Positions 43,092 through 52,704 of a stretch of 64,000 nucleotides of DNA are shown here, piece by piece. Origin of the DNA: Flagellimonas algicola. Lineage in GTDB: Bacteria > Bacteroidota > Bacteroidia > Flavobacteriales > Flavobacteriaceae. The DNA lies in the NCBI RefSeq assembly GCF_005937185.1, contig NZ_VCNI01000002.1:992001-1056000 (forward strand), written 5' to 3'. How positions within the stretch are numbered: position 1 is the stretch's first letter; each line of letters starts with the position of its first letter. The translations under genes were made by a program, and so were the position numbers. The notes beneath the pieces were generated by a model. That model did not search any database and was not told the origin of the DNA. It saw only the letters and a list, made by a program, of their open reading frames with translations.

Positions 43092-45473
43092 ATGTTTAGG
43101 AACTATCTTAAAATTGCTTTCAGGAACCTTGCCAAAAGGAAAGTATTTACTTCTATAAATATCTTAGGACTGGCTATCGGGATTACTTGTGCTGCACTCA
43201 TATTACTTTGGATTGAAGACGAAATAAATTTTGACAAAGTTTTTCCAAAGCAAGATCAGATCTATTATGTTCCTACTAATCAAACTTTCGATGGAGAGGT
43301 ATATACTTTTTACTCCACACCAGGACCGTTGGCTCAGGATTTAAAAGATGAAATTCCTGAAATTACCAAGTCAGCAACTACATCGAGGGGAGAGATTTTA
43401 TTGAAAGAAGGAGATCAGGGAATCAATAGAGCGGGGAGATTTGTAGGTTCCGACTTTCTAGATATTTTCAGTCTACATTTTTTGGCAGGCAACGTACAAG
43501 GTTTCCTTAATAGACCAGATGCCATCATTTTGTCCCAAAAAACGGCCCAAGCCCTTTTCGGTGAAAATACCAATGCTTTGAACCGAGTATTACAGGTCAA
43601 TGGCAAACATAGTTTTACGGTAACAGGGGTTATAGAAGATTTACCCCAGAATGTAACTTTTGGATTTGAATGGCTGTTACCGATAGAGAGCTATGGGTTT
43701 GGAGAAGAGGATTTATCTTGGGCAAGGGTATACGGTAACAATTTTGCGGACACCTTTGTTGAGCTTTCACCCAATGCCAACTTCACAGAAGTGGACAAAA
43801 AGGTTCGTGCAATGATTCCTTCAAAAATGAAGGACAGTGAAAATACTTCAAAGACCTATGCTTTTTTACATTCAATCAAGGACTGGCATTTACACTCCAA
43901 TTTTTCGGATGGGAAGAAAGTAGGTGGGCAAATTACGTTTGTACGGCTGATGCTCCTTATCGCCTTTATCATACTATTGATAGCATGTATTAATTTCATG
44001 AATCTTTCAACTGCCCAAAGTGAAAAAAGGGGTAAAGAAGTTGGGGTTCGAAAAGTATTGGGCTCCGACAAGAGAAAACTGATAGCTCAATTTATAGTGG
44101 AAGCCATCATGATAGCGAGCTTAGCATCAGTAGTGAGTGTTTTCACATTGGTGATAGTACTACCCTTTTTCAATACTCTAGTTGAAAAGCAGCTTGAGCT
44201 AAAGCTTTTTTCCCCAGGGCATCTATTTTCCCTTGCGGGTATCACATTGATGTGTGGGCTTTTGGCAGGATGGTACCCATCCCTGTACTTATCATCTTTT
44301 AGACCTGTACAAATACTAAAGGGGCTGCAAAGAAAGAAAGGGGGTACAGCCATCATAAGAAAAGGGCTTGTAATCATGCAGTTTACAGCATCAATAATAT
44401 TTATCATAAGTACTATTATAGTGTACAAACAAGTACAGCATGCCAAAGAAAGGGACTTAGGGTATGATAAGGAGAACTTGATTAATATTCCGGTAACCGG
44501 CGATATAATCAAAAATTTTGCACCCATAGAACAAGATATGATTTCATCGGGCACGGTTGAAAATGTTTCCTTGATCAATTCCGGAGTGCTTTCAAGTGGC
44601 GACAATGGCTCTGGACTTACTTGGCAAGGGGGAATGGATACTAAAGATATACTGGTTCGTTTTAGGTACATCAGCCCCAGCTTTTTTGAAACGGTGGGAA
44701 TTGAATTGCTAGAAGGGCATGGCTTCAAAGAAAATATGGCTGCCGATAGTACAAACACTATAATTACCCAATCTTTTGCCCGATTGATGGGGGAAGAGAG
44801 CGCTATTGGGAAAACAATTCAAGGGTATGAAACCACATACAATGTGGTGGGGGTCGTAAACGATTTTAGATATGGAAATTTATACAGTAATGGCAGCACA
44901 GGTCCTGTAATGTTCTTTAATAAACCAGAATGGGCAAGACAGATGTATATAAAAACCAAGTCTGGTATTGCCATGACCGAAACACTCCAAAGTATAGAGG
45001 AAGTATTGAAAAAATACAACCCTGTATTTCCCTTTGAATATCGGTTTGAAAATGATTTGTTTAATGCTCGATTTAAAAATGAAGAATTGATAGGAAGTTT
45101 ATCAAAAATTTTCTCCGTACTCGCAATATGTATTGCTTGTTTGGGGCTTTTTGGATTGGCTGCATTTACTGCAGAACAACGAAAAAAAGAAATTGGGGTG
45201 CGCAAAGTTTTGGGCGCAAATGTTTTGGGAATCGTGCAATTGCTTTCAAAAGACTTTATGAAGCTTGTGTTGGTGGCCTTGGTCATTGCCTTTCCATTAG
45301 CATATTATATCATGTCCAATTGGCTTCGAGATTTTGCCTATCGTATTGATATTAGCTGGATTGTGTTTGTAATGGCTGGAACAATATCAGTGTTTATTGC
45401 ATTGCTTACAGTCAGTTTCCAAGCTATAAAATCTGCAACCGCAAATCCCGTGAAAAGCCTAAGAACCGAATAA
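43092..45473 (+). CDS. ABC permease 5, MacB/FtsX type
   Basis: A 793-residue permease, 'MFRNYLKIAFRNLAKRKVFTSINILGLAIGITCAALIL' at the start, first coupling helix 'QSEKRGKEVGVRKVLGSDKRKL', 'LAGWYPSLYLSSFRPVQILKGLQRKKGG' (SGSYP altered to AGWYP), second coupling helix 'EQRKKEIGVRKVLGANVLGIV', end 'NPVKSLRTE'. Codon choice in the middle is visibly more AT-rich than in permeases 2-4 (by eye), although its end is an exact copy of permease 4's end. This suggests a different origin or age for the body of the gene. Confidence 0.92.
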   Translation: MFRNYLKIAFRNLAKRKVFTSINILGLAIGITCAALILLWIEDEINFDKVFPKQDQIYYVPTNQTFDGEVYTFYSTPGPLAQDLKDEIPEITKSATTSRGEILLKEGDQGINRAGRFVGSDFLDIFSLHFLAGNVQGFLNRPDAIILSQKTAQALFGENTNALNRVLQVNGKHSFTVTGVIEDLPQNVTFGFEWLLPIESYGFGEEDLSWARVYGNNFADTFVELSPNANFTEVDKKVRAMIPSKMKDSENTSKTYAFLHSIKDWHLHSNFSDGKKVGGQITFVRLMLLIAFIILLIACINFMNLSTAQSEKRGKEVGVRKVLGSDKRKLIAQFIVEAIMIASLASVVSVFTLVIVLPFFNTLVEKQLELKLFSPGHLFSLAGITLMCGLLAGWYPSLYLSSFRPVQILKGLQRKKGGTAIIRKGLVIMQFTASIIFIISTIIVYKQVQHAKERDLGYDKENLINIPVTGDIIKNFAPIEQDMISSGTVENVSLINSGVLSSGDNGSGLTWQGGMDTKDILVRFRYISPSFFETVGIELLEGHGFKENMAADSTNTIITQSFARLMGEESAIGKTIQGYETTYNVVGVVNDFRYGNLYSNGSTGPVMFFNKPEWARQMYIKTKSGIAMTETLQSIEEVLKKYNPVFPFEYRFENDLFNARFKNEELIGSLSKIFSVLAICIACLGLFGLAAFTAEQRKKEIGVRKVLGANVLGIVQLLSKDFMKLVLVALVIAFPLAYYIMSNWLRDFAYRIDISWIVFVMAGTISVFIALLTVSFQAIKSATANPVKSLRTE

Positions 45474-45514
45474 TCAAATATAACCTGAAGGCCGAGGTGT
45501 CAAAGGGTTGAAAA
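45429..45514 (+). repeat. 86-bp identical block, copy at the end of permease 5
   Basis: Second copy of the block that spans the end of permease 4 and its spacer, including linker CCTGAAGGCCGAGGTGTCAA then AGGG at 45484-45507. Identity of both coding end and spacer points to unequal crossing over or gene conversion. Confidence 0.8.
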
Positions 45515-45522
45515 CGAACATT

Positions 45523-47922
45523 ATGTTAAAGAACTATTTAAAAACAGCCTGGAGAAACCTTATAAAGAACAAGGCCTATACCATTATCAATATTGGAGGA
45601 TTGGCTTTGGGGATGGCAGTTACGCTGATTATCGGCCTTTGGATGGAAGATGAACTTACGTACAACAGCTACTTTTCAAACAGGGAGGAAATCGCACAAA
45701 TCTACCAATCAGAAAATTTTAATGGTACCATTGGTACGGGTCCCGCTATTCCCCGTCCCTTGGAAAAGGCTCTACGGGAAGAGTACGGAGATAATTTTAA
45801 GCACATTGTGATGTCTTCCTGGAGTACTTCCCAGTATTTGGAATACATGGAAACCAGTATTTCCAGAGATGGAAATTTCATGCAAAGTGAGGCACCTGAT
45901 ATGCTAGATCTAAATATTCTCAAGGGCGAAAAAGACGGATTGCGGGATATAAATTCAATTATGCTTAACCAATCCACAGCTCACGCTTTATTTGGGAATG
46001 AGGATCCCATAGGTAAGATCATCACCGTTAATAGCGAGTCCCCTATGACCGTAACCGCTGTTTATGAAGATATTCCCGTAAACAATTCGTTCAAACACCT
46101 AAGCTATATTGTTCCCTGGGACAAGTATGTGGCCTCCATGGAATGGGTTAAGAATTCCGAGGATAACTGGGGAAACAATTCTTTTCAAATGTTTGTGCAG
46201 ATAGCGGAAAATACGACTATGTCGTCCATTAGTGCCGCCATCAAGGATGTAAAGAAAGAAAGCGGTGAAGATATTGCAGAATTCGACCCCCAACTTTTTC
46301 TCTTTCCTATGGAAGAGTGGTATTTACGAGGCAACTTTGAGAACGGCAAACAAGTTGGTGGAAGAATCAAATATGTCTGGTTGTTTGGCATTATCGGTGT
46401 ATTTGTTTTGTTATTGGCCTGCATCAACTTTATGAATCTGAGCACGGCCCGATCAGAGAAACGCGCTAAGGAAGTAGGTGTTCGCAAATCCATTGGTTCC
46501 CAAAGAGGACAACTTATTTCTCAGTTCTTAAGTGAATCTTTTTTGGTGGTTATGTTGGCCTTTCTGATAGCTGTTTTTATTGTTTTGATTTCCTTGGATG
46601 GATTCAATGATCTGTCCCGCAAGGGCATAGAATTTCCATGGAGCAGCTTTAATTTCTGGGGCATCTCACTAATTTTTGTGCTTTTGACAGCGCTTTTGGC
46701 CGGAAGTTATCCTGCCTTGTACCTGTCTTCTTTTAAACCGGTGCGTGTGTTGAAGGGAACTTTTAAGGCTGGAAAATATGCCAGCATGCCCAGAAAAATT
46801 CTTGTGGTTTTGCAGTTTACGGTTTCCGTGGCCTTTATCATTGGAACGGTGATTGTAATGCAGCAAATCAACTTTGCAAAAAATAGACCTGTGGGTTATG
46901 ACAAGGAAGGATTGATACAAATCCCAACATTTAGTGAAGATTTTACCGGCAAATACGATTTAATGCGAAGCGAATTTTTGGCATCAGGAGCCGCCATTGA
47001 AATGTCATCCTCCAGCTCTCCCACAACAAGGGTATGGTCCAACCGGAATGGTTTTGATTGGGAAGGCAAACCGGAAGGATTCCAGGAAGATTTAGCATGG
47101 ACAGACGTCTCACCAGAGTATGCGAAGTCGCTCAATTTGAAAATCATCAAAGGCAGGGATTTTTCCCGCGAATTTGCTTCTGACTCTGCCGCAATCCTAA
47201 TCAATGAAACAGCAATGAAATACATGGGGCTCACTAATCCAATCGGAATACTTCTGAAGGACAATGCGCCCACAGACCCCGACCCTCCAGTAAAGATTAT
47301 TGGGGTAGTGGAAGATATGGTTGCGCAATCTCCGTACGAGCCAGTAAAGCAGGCAGTATATGCCTTTAATAGGGAAGAGTACACCAATTTTTATAACCTT
47401 CGACTCAATCCCAAACAAAGTACAAGCCAGAACCTGGCTATTGTCGAGCGGGTCTTCAATCAGCATTTTCCTGGATTACCGTTTCAGTTTCAATTTATAG
47501 ACGAGGAATATGGTAAAAAGTTTGCAGCGGAGGAACGTGTAGGGCGACTTTCAGGAATTTTTACGGCCCTTGCCATTTTAATCAGTTGTTTGGGACTTTT
47601 TGGTCTTACATCCTTTGTGGCCGAACAGCGTACCAAGGAGATTGGGGTGCGCAAAGTGCTTGGTGCCACAGTATTCAACGTATGGAATATGCTCTCCAAA
47701 GACTTTTTGAAGCTGGTAATCATCTCCTGTTTTATTGCGGTACCCATAGCCTATTATGTCATGAACGGTTGGCTGCAAGAGTACCCATACAGGGTCATTC
47801 TTAAGTGGTGGATTTTTGCCTTGGCCATGATTGGTGCTATGATGGTCACGGTGGTAACGGTAAGCTTTCAAGCAATTAGAGCGGCAAAGTCCAATCCGAT
47901 CAAGAGTCTTAGAACAGAGTAA
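45523..47922 (+). CDS. ABC permease 6, MacB/FtsX type
   Basis: A 799-residue permease: 'MLKNYLKTAWRNLIKNKAYTIINIGGLALGMAVTLIIG' at the start, first coupling helix 'RSEKRAKEVGVRKSIGSQRGQL', 'LAGSYPALYLSSFKPVRVLKGTFK', second 'EQRTKEIGVRKVLGATVFNVW', end 'NPIKSLRTE'. The start MLKNYL is preferred to a TTG five codons upstream because it aligns with the other permeases and follows the conserved linker. A final 10-base gap separates it from permease 7. Confidence 0.92.
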   Translation: MLKNYLKTAWRNLIKNKAYTIINIGGLALGMAVTLIIGLWMEDELTYNSYFSNREEIAQIYQSENFNGTIGTGPAIPRPLEKALREEYGDNFKHIVMSSWSTSQYLEYMETSISRDGNFMQSEAPDMLDLNILKGEKDGLRDINSIMLNQSTAHALFGNEDPIGKIITVNSESPMTVTAVYEDIPVNNSFKHLSYIVPWDKYVASMEWVKNSEDNWGNNSFQMFVQIAENTTMSSISAAIKDVKKESGEDIAEFDPQLFLFPMEEWYLRGNFENGKQVGGRIKYVWLFGIIGVFVLLLACINFMNLSTARSEKRAKEVGVRKSIGSQRGQLISQFLSESFLVVMLAFLIAVFIVLISLDGFNDLSRKGIEFPWSSFNFWGISLIFVLLTALLAGSYPALYLSSFKPVRVLKGTFKAGKYASMPRKILVVLQFTVSVAFIIGTVIVMQQINFAKNRPVGYDKEGLIQIPTFSEDFTGKYDLMRSEFLASGAAIEMSSSSSPTTRVWSNRNGFDWEGKPEGFQEDLAWTDVSPEYAKSLNLKIIKGRDFSREFASDSAAILINETAMKYMGLTNPIGILLKDNAPTDPDPPVKIIGVVEDMVAQSPYEPVKQAVYAFNREEYTNFYNLRLNPKQSTSQNLAIVERVFNQHFPGLPFQFQFIDEEYGKKFAAEERVGRLSGIFTALAILISCLGLFGLTSFVAEQRTKEIGVRKVLGATVFNVWNMLSKDFLKLVIISCFIAVPIAYYVMNGWLQEYPYRVILKWWIFALAMIGAMMVTVVTVSFQAIRAAKSNPIKSLRTE

Positions 47923-47932
47923 GTATATCGTT

Positions 47933-50347
47933 ATGATCAGGAACTATCTGAAAATCGCTTGGAGAAGCCTCCTTAAAAACAAAGTCTTCACTTTGTTGAA
48001 CATCATTGGTCTATCCGTTGCATTCGGAGCGGCTATTTTACTGTCCATGGCCGGGTTTTTTGACCTGTCTTTTGATAAATTCCATGAGAATGGTGACGCT
48101 ATTTACAAAGTGTTTTCCATATGGCAAAATCCAAAAGGGCAACAGGTTAGTGAAAGCCATGGGGTGCCGCTAATGCCAACTATAAAAAAAGAAGTGCCGG
48201 GCATTGAAAAAGCGACACGGCACTTAGAGGAAGAGGTTATCATCTCCTATGGAGAGAAAGAAATCAACATGGAAGTTAGTTGGGTGGATAGCGATTTCTT
48301 TTCAATGTTCACATTTCCCGTGGTCAAGGGGAAAATGGAAAATCCATTGGAAAAACGTTCGGACATTGTTCTGACGGAAGAAATGGCCCAAGTGCTGTTC
48401 GGGGAGGAAAACGCCGTGGGAAAAACGGTTCAGGCACTTGTTGATGGCAAGGACAAACCCTATAACATTAGTGCCGTGGTTGCCAATATCCCGGAAAACA
48501 GCAGCATTGATTTTGAAGTGGCAATGCGATTTGAAGAAGAGGCCTCCTACCAAGAAAATATTGACGCATGGAATTCCAGATACCATAGCGTTTATCTACA
48601 ACTATCCAAAAACATGGCTCCTGGGCAATTTGACCCGGCCACGCGCTCACTCATAGACATCAATTTTGCAGAGCGGATAGCAAGTGCCAAACGTGATGGT
48701 GCATTACCGGATACTGATGGTAGGTTCTACCGCTTTGAACTTTTACCATTGGAAGATGAAAATTTTGTAAGATTCAAAAATGGTGCCTTGGAAGTGCTTC
48801 GAAGTGGGCCCTTCTTGGTTTTGGGAATTGCCCTTTTGATTCTTTTTATTGCCTGTGTCAACTTTATAAACATGAGTGTCGCCCAAAGTGGGCAACGACT
48901 GAAAGAGATAGGAATGCGAAAAACGCTGGGGGCCAAGCGAAAGCAACTTTTCTTTCAATTCTGGAATGAGAGTCTTCTTGTCTTTTTGGTTTCTCTGGGG
49001 ATTGGAGCATTTTTAAGTGTCTTGCTTCTAGAGCAGTTCAAAACCATTTTTGATACAAAAGTGTCATTTGATGTCATCATGACCCCGACCATTATATTGT
49101 TTTTTGCTGTGGCAGTTATTTTGATCACACTACTTGTCGGAGGTTATCCCGCCCTGCTATTGAGCAAGTTGGGAACCCTACAGTCACTAAAGGGCAAAAT
49201 TGAACTCTCAGGTGAAAATCGAGTTCGTGACACCCTTATGGTAGTTCAGTTTAGCATTGCCATTCTCCTGATAACGGGGACATTGGTGCTAAGGAGCCAG
49301 CTTGATTTCATGCGAAACAAAGATTTGGGTTTCAACAAGGAACAGGTAGTTTCTTTTCCCATGGATGGAAAGAAAAACAGCTATGATGCCCTTGATCTTC
49401 TGCGTCATGAACTAGCGGGCAATCCCGATATATTGGAAATATCTGGGGCGGATAATAATCTGGGTTATGGAAAAGACGGGAGTGTTTCTAAAAGTGTGTT
49501 TGGCTTTGAATACAAGAACAGGGTCATAAATACCCACTACCTGACCGTGGACTATGATTATGTGGAAACTTTGGATCTAGAGCTTGTTGCGGGGCGGAAT
49601 TTTAGTAGGGACTATTCAAGTGACCGCTCAGGAGTGGTCATCAACGAAGCCATGGCCAAAGAGTTTGGTGAAAAAGACCCCTTGACGGCCTATATAAGTT
49701 TTAATGATTCCATAAGATTTCCTGTGATCGGGGTGGTCAAAGACTACCATTTTGAAGAATTGGACAAAACCATCCAGCCCATATCCATGATGATGAGCAG
49801 GGACTATCCTTTATTCTATGCTTACGTCAAGGTTGCTCCTAAAAACATAGCCAAATCCTTTGACGCCATTGAGAACGCATGGGCTAAAATTGAGCCGAAC
49901 GCGGAATTTTTAGGATCATTCTTGGATGAAAATGTTAACCGCACCTTTAGAAAGGAAGAGAAAATAAACACAATGATTACCTCTGGTTCAATTATAGCTA
50001 TTGTCCTAAGCTGTATTGGGCTTTTTGCCATTTCATTGTTGATTGTAACGCAACGTACCAAGGAAATAGGTGTGCGAAAAGTTATTGGGGCCAGTGTGGC
50101 CAACATTACTTTTTTGTTGACCAAAGACTTTTTAAAACTAGTGCTCATTTCATTTTTAATTGCCTCGCCCATAGCCTGGTGGTTTATGGACGAATGGCTG
50201 CAAAACTATCCGTTCAAAATAGATTTGAGCATCTGGTTTTTTCTGGCATCTGGAATGCTGGCCACAATTATTGCTTTATTGACCATTAGTGCCAAGACCA
50301 TTAAGGCGGCTTCGCAAAACCCGGTTAAAAGTTTACGAACCGAATAA
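47933..50347 (+). CDS. ABC permease 7, MacB/FtsX type
   Basis: An 804-residue permease with start 'MIRNYLKIAWRSLLKNKVFTLLNIIGLSVAFGAAILL', first coupling helix 'QSGQRLKEIGMRKTLGAKRKQLFFQ', 'VGGYPALLLSKLGTLQSLKGKIELS', second 'TQRTKEIGVRKVIGASVANI' and end 'NPVKSLRTE'. The periplasmic part begins with an unusual 'SHGVPLMPTIKKEVPGIEKATRHLEEE'. Only 10 bases from permease 6 and 7 bases to permease 8, so these three are probably translated from one message. Confidence 0.92.
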   Translation: MIRNYLKIAWRSLLKNKVFTLLNIIGLSVAFGAAILLSMAGFFDLSFDKFHENGDAIYKVFSIWQNPKGQQVSESHGVPLMPTIKKEVPGIEKATRHLEEEVIISYGEKEINMEVSWVDSDFFSMFTFPVVKGKMENPLEKRSDIVLTEEMAQVLFGEENAVGKTVQALVDGKDKPYNISAVVANIPENSSIDFEVAMRFEEEASYQENIDAWNSRYHSVYLQLSKNMAPGQFDPATRSLIDINFAERIASAKRDGALPDTDGRFYRFELLPLEDENFVRFKNGALEVLRSGPFLVLGIALLILFIACVNFINMSVAQSGQRLKEIGMRKTLGAKRKQLFFQFWNESLLVFLVSLGIGAFLSVLLLEQFKTIFDTKVSFDVIMTPTIILFFAVAVILITLLVGGYPALLLSKLGTLQSLKGKIELSGENRVRDTLMVVQFSIAILLITGTLVLRSQLDFMRNKDLGFNKEQVVSFPMDGKKNSYDALDLLRHELAGNPDILEISGADNNLGYGKDGSVSKSVFGFEYKNRVINTHYLTVDYDYVETLDLELVAGRNFSRDYSSDRSGVVINEAMAKEFGEKDPLTAYISFNDSIRFPVIGVVKDYHFEELDKTIQPISMMMSRDYPLFYAYVKVAPKNIAKSFDAIENAWAKIEPNAEFLGSFLDENVNRTFRKEEKINTMITSGSIIAIVLSCIGLFAISLLIVTQRTKEIGVRKVIGASVANITFLLTKDFLKLVLISFLIASPIAWWFMDEWLQNYPFKIDLSIWFFLASGMLATIIALLTISAKTIKAASQNPVKSLRTE

Positions 50348-50354
50348 AAACTAA

Positions 50355-52664
50355 ATGATGGGAATAAGATCTTACATACGACATCTTTTGAAGAATAAGC
50401 TATATGGTATTGTCACCGTACTCGGGTTTGCCATTTCCATGACCTTTGTTTTACTGCTGAGCATCTATATTCAGGAGGAGTTGGCAGTGGATGAATTTCA
50501 TGTCAACAAAGACCGAATTTATAGAATGGAGAATGAAGCGGTTGATTTTTCACCTCCAATTGCCCAAGACCTGAAAAATAGCATCCCAGAAATTGAAAGT
50601 TTTACGAGGGTTCTAGACAGCGATGCCAGAATTTCCACCGCGGATAGCCAAAAAATGAAATTTGATTATTTGGGTGTTGACACCTCTTTTTTTGAGATGT
50701 TTTCCTTTCCCTTGATAAAAGGAAGACCCAAAGAAGTATTGCAGACTCCCAATAGCATTGTCTTGTCCAAGTCCTTGGCGTTGCGCCTTTTTGGAACCCT
50801 TGATGTTGTTGACAAACAGGTTTCCATTAACACCGAGCACAAGTTTATGGTTACTGGAATCATGGAGGATTTTCCAAAAAATACGCACTTTAAGGCCCAA
50901 GACGCCATTGTTAACTTTAAGGCCTTCAAAACACTCTGGGGTTTTGAAACCATTTTGGAAGAATACGGATTTGCATCCGTGAGCATATATTTTTTGGCAA
51001 AACCCAATACCAACCTTCCAGCCAAAGCCCCAGAAATCTTGGAACGGTTTAAAAAGGACTATTGGCTTTATAAGGATGGCTGGGCCAACTCCTTGGTGTT
51101 TACGCCACTCCAAGACCTTTATTTTAGCCCTAAAGAAGGTAATGGGACCCAGAGTAACAGCAAGACCTTAGTGCTTGTTTTGTCCATTATTGTTTTGCTC
51201 ATCTTGATTTTGGCCATCGGCAACTACATCAACCTTACCATAGCCCAAGCGACCTTTAGGGGTAAAGAAGTGGCCATAAAAAAACTGTTGGGAAGCTCCA
51301 AAGGAAGTTTGCTGCTTCAATTTGTTAGGGAATCCATGCTCCTCACGGGTATTGCACTGTTTTTATCATTGTTTTTATTGAAATTGGTGGAACCTGTTTT
51401 CAATTCCCTTTTAAACACCCAAATTGACCTGGATGCCAAAATTGGTTTCTGGAACTTGCTGAAAATCGTATCTGTATTTGGCTTTATTGGGGCATTTTCT
51501 GGGTTTATCCCAGCACTCAAAATATCAAGCTTTAGACCCATTGAAGTTGTTCGGGGGCAATTAAGGAAAAAGGCAAAAACAGTTTATGGTAAAGTATTCA
51601 TCACTTTTCAATATACGGTTACCATAGGCCTATTAACCTGTAGTTGGATCATTGTTAAGCAAACCAACTTTTTGCGCAGCAAGGAGCTGGGATTCTCAAA
51701 AGACAACATTGTACAAATTGAATATTTAGGGGCGATGAACGAAAAGGCAACCATTAAAAATGCCTTGCTCAACATCCCAGAGGTAGAACATGTTTCGCTG
51801 ACCTGGCAAAGCCCACTTGATGGAGGCAGCAATCAGACTTTTGATTATAACGGAAAGCCTATGAGTTTTCAAGAAATCGCTATTGATTCCTCTTTTTTCA
51901 AGGTTTTCGATATAAAAATGATCCCTACCCAAGCTGCTAAAGCGGAAAATGGGGTGTATCTGAACGAAGCCGCAATCAGCGCACTGGAAATTGCGGATGA
52001 TCCAGTGTCATTCAAGATGGAGGAATTTACCGTACCCATTATTGGTATTACCAACAACTTTAATTTCAACCATTTACGCGAGAATATTGGGCCATTAATG
52101 CTTAGACATTTGGGAGAGTCCTTTTACCCCCAAAACATCTTCGTTCGGATTAATGGGAAGGGGATGTTCAAAACCTTGGACGAGATAAAGTCCACTTACG
52201 CTGGTCTTTTGGACAAAACCCCGTTTGAAGTCAGGTTTGTGGACGAAACCATTAATAATTGGTACATCAAAGAAGAACGAACAGGGAAGATCATTGGATA
52301 TTTTACCCTGTTATCGTTTATTATTTCCGTAATGGGTATAGTAGCAATGTCTGTTTTCTATATGCAGCAACGAAGAAAGGAAGTGGGAATCAGAAAGGTG
52401 AACGGCGCATCAATTACGCAAATTCTGTCCATGTTGAACAAGGATTATATTAAATGGGTGGGAGTTGCATTTGTTTTAGCTGTGCCCATATCCTGGTACG
52501 CGCTACAAAGTTGGCTGCAAGGCTTTGCATATAAAACAACCATTAGCTGGTGGGTTTTTGCCTTGAGTGGTTTAACAGCACTATGTATTGCCCTATTAAC
52601 TGTTAGTTGGCAAAGTATTAAAACAGCAGCGGCCAACCCTGTTGAGGCGCTTAGAGATGAATAA
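50355..52664 (+). CDS. ABC permease 8, MacB/FtsX type, divergent
   Basis: A 769-residue permease, the shortest in the row, with start 'MMGIRSYIRHLLKNKLYGIVTVLGFAISMTFVLLLSIY'. First coupling helix is 'ATFRGKEVAIKKLLGSSKGSLLL', 'SGFIPALKISSFRPIEVVRG', second 'QQRRKEVGIRKVNGASITQI', and the end is 'NPVEALRDE' instead of KSLRTE. It thus falls outside the permease 2-7 group in both cytoplasmic motifs, and may pair with permease 9 and the second ATPase. A 40-base gap follows. Confidence 0.9.
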   Translation: MMGIRSYIRHLLKNKLYGIVTVLGFAISMTFVLLLSIYIQEELAVDEFHVNKDRIYRMENEAVDFSPPIAQDLKNSIPEIESFTRVLDSDARISTADSQKMKFDYLGVDTSFFEMFSFPLIKGRPKEVLQTPNSIVLSKSLALRLFGTLDVVDKQVSINTEHKFMVTGIMEDFPKNTHFKAQDAIVNFKAFKTLWGFETILEEYGFASVSIYFLAKPNTNLPAKAPEILERFKKDYWLYKDGWANSLVFTPLQDLYFSPKEGNGTQSNSKTLVLVLSIIVLLILILAIGNYINLTIAQATFRGKEVAIKKLLGSSKGSLLLQFVRESMLLTGIALFLSLFLLKLVEPVFNSLLNTQIDLDAKIGFWNLLKIVSVFGFIGAFSGFIPALKISSFRPIEVVRGQLRKKAKTVYGKVFITFQYTVTIGLLTCSWIIVKQTNFLRSKELGFSKDNIVQIEYLGAMNEKATIKNALLNIPEVEHVSLTWQSPLDGGSNQTFDYNGKPMSFQEIAIDSSFFKVFDIKMIPTQAAKAENGVYLNEAAISALEIADDPVSFKMEEFTVPIIGITNNFNFNHLRENIGPLMLRHLGESFYPQNIFVRINGKGMFKTLDEIKSTYAGLLDKTPFEVRFVDETINNWYIKEERTGKIIGYFTLLSFIISVMGIVAMSVFYMQQRRKEVGIRKVNGASITQILSMLNKDYIKWVGVAFVLAVPISWYALQSWLQGFAYKTTISWWVFALSGLTALCIALLTVSWQSIKTAAANPVEALRDE

Positions 52665-52704
52665 ACGAATTGGCTTTTAGAGATCAATCAAAACAAAGAG
52701 AATC

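Noticed and set aside
43856..46493. Long minus-strand open frames under the permeases
   Set aside because: They are antisense shadows of the conserved permease coding; composition and repeated Ser/Lys-rich sequence match no family.
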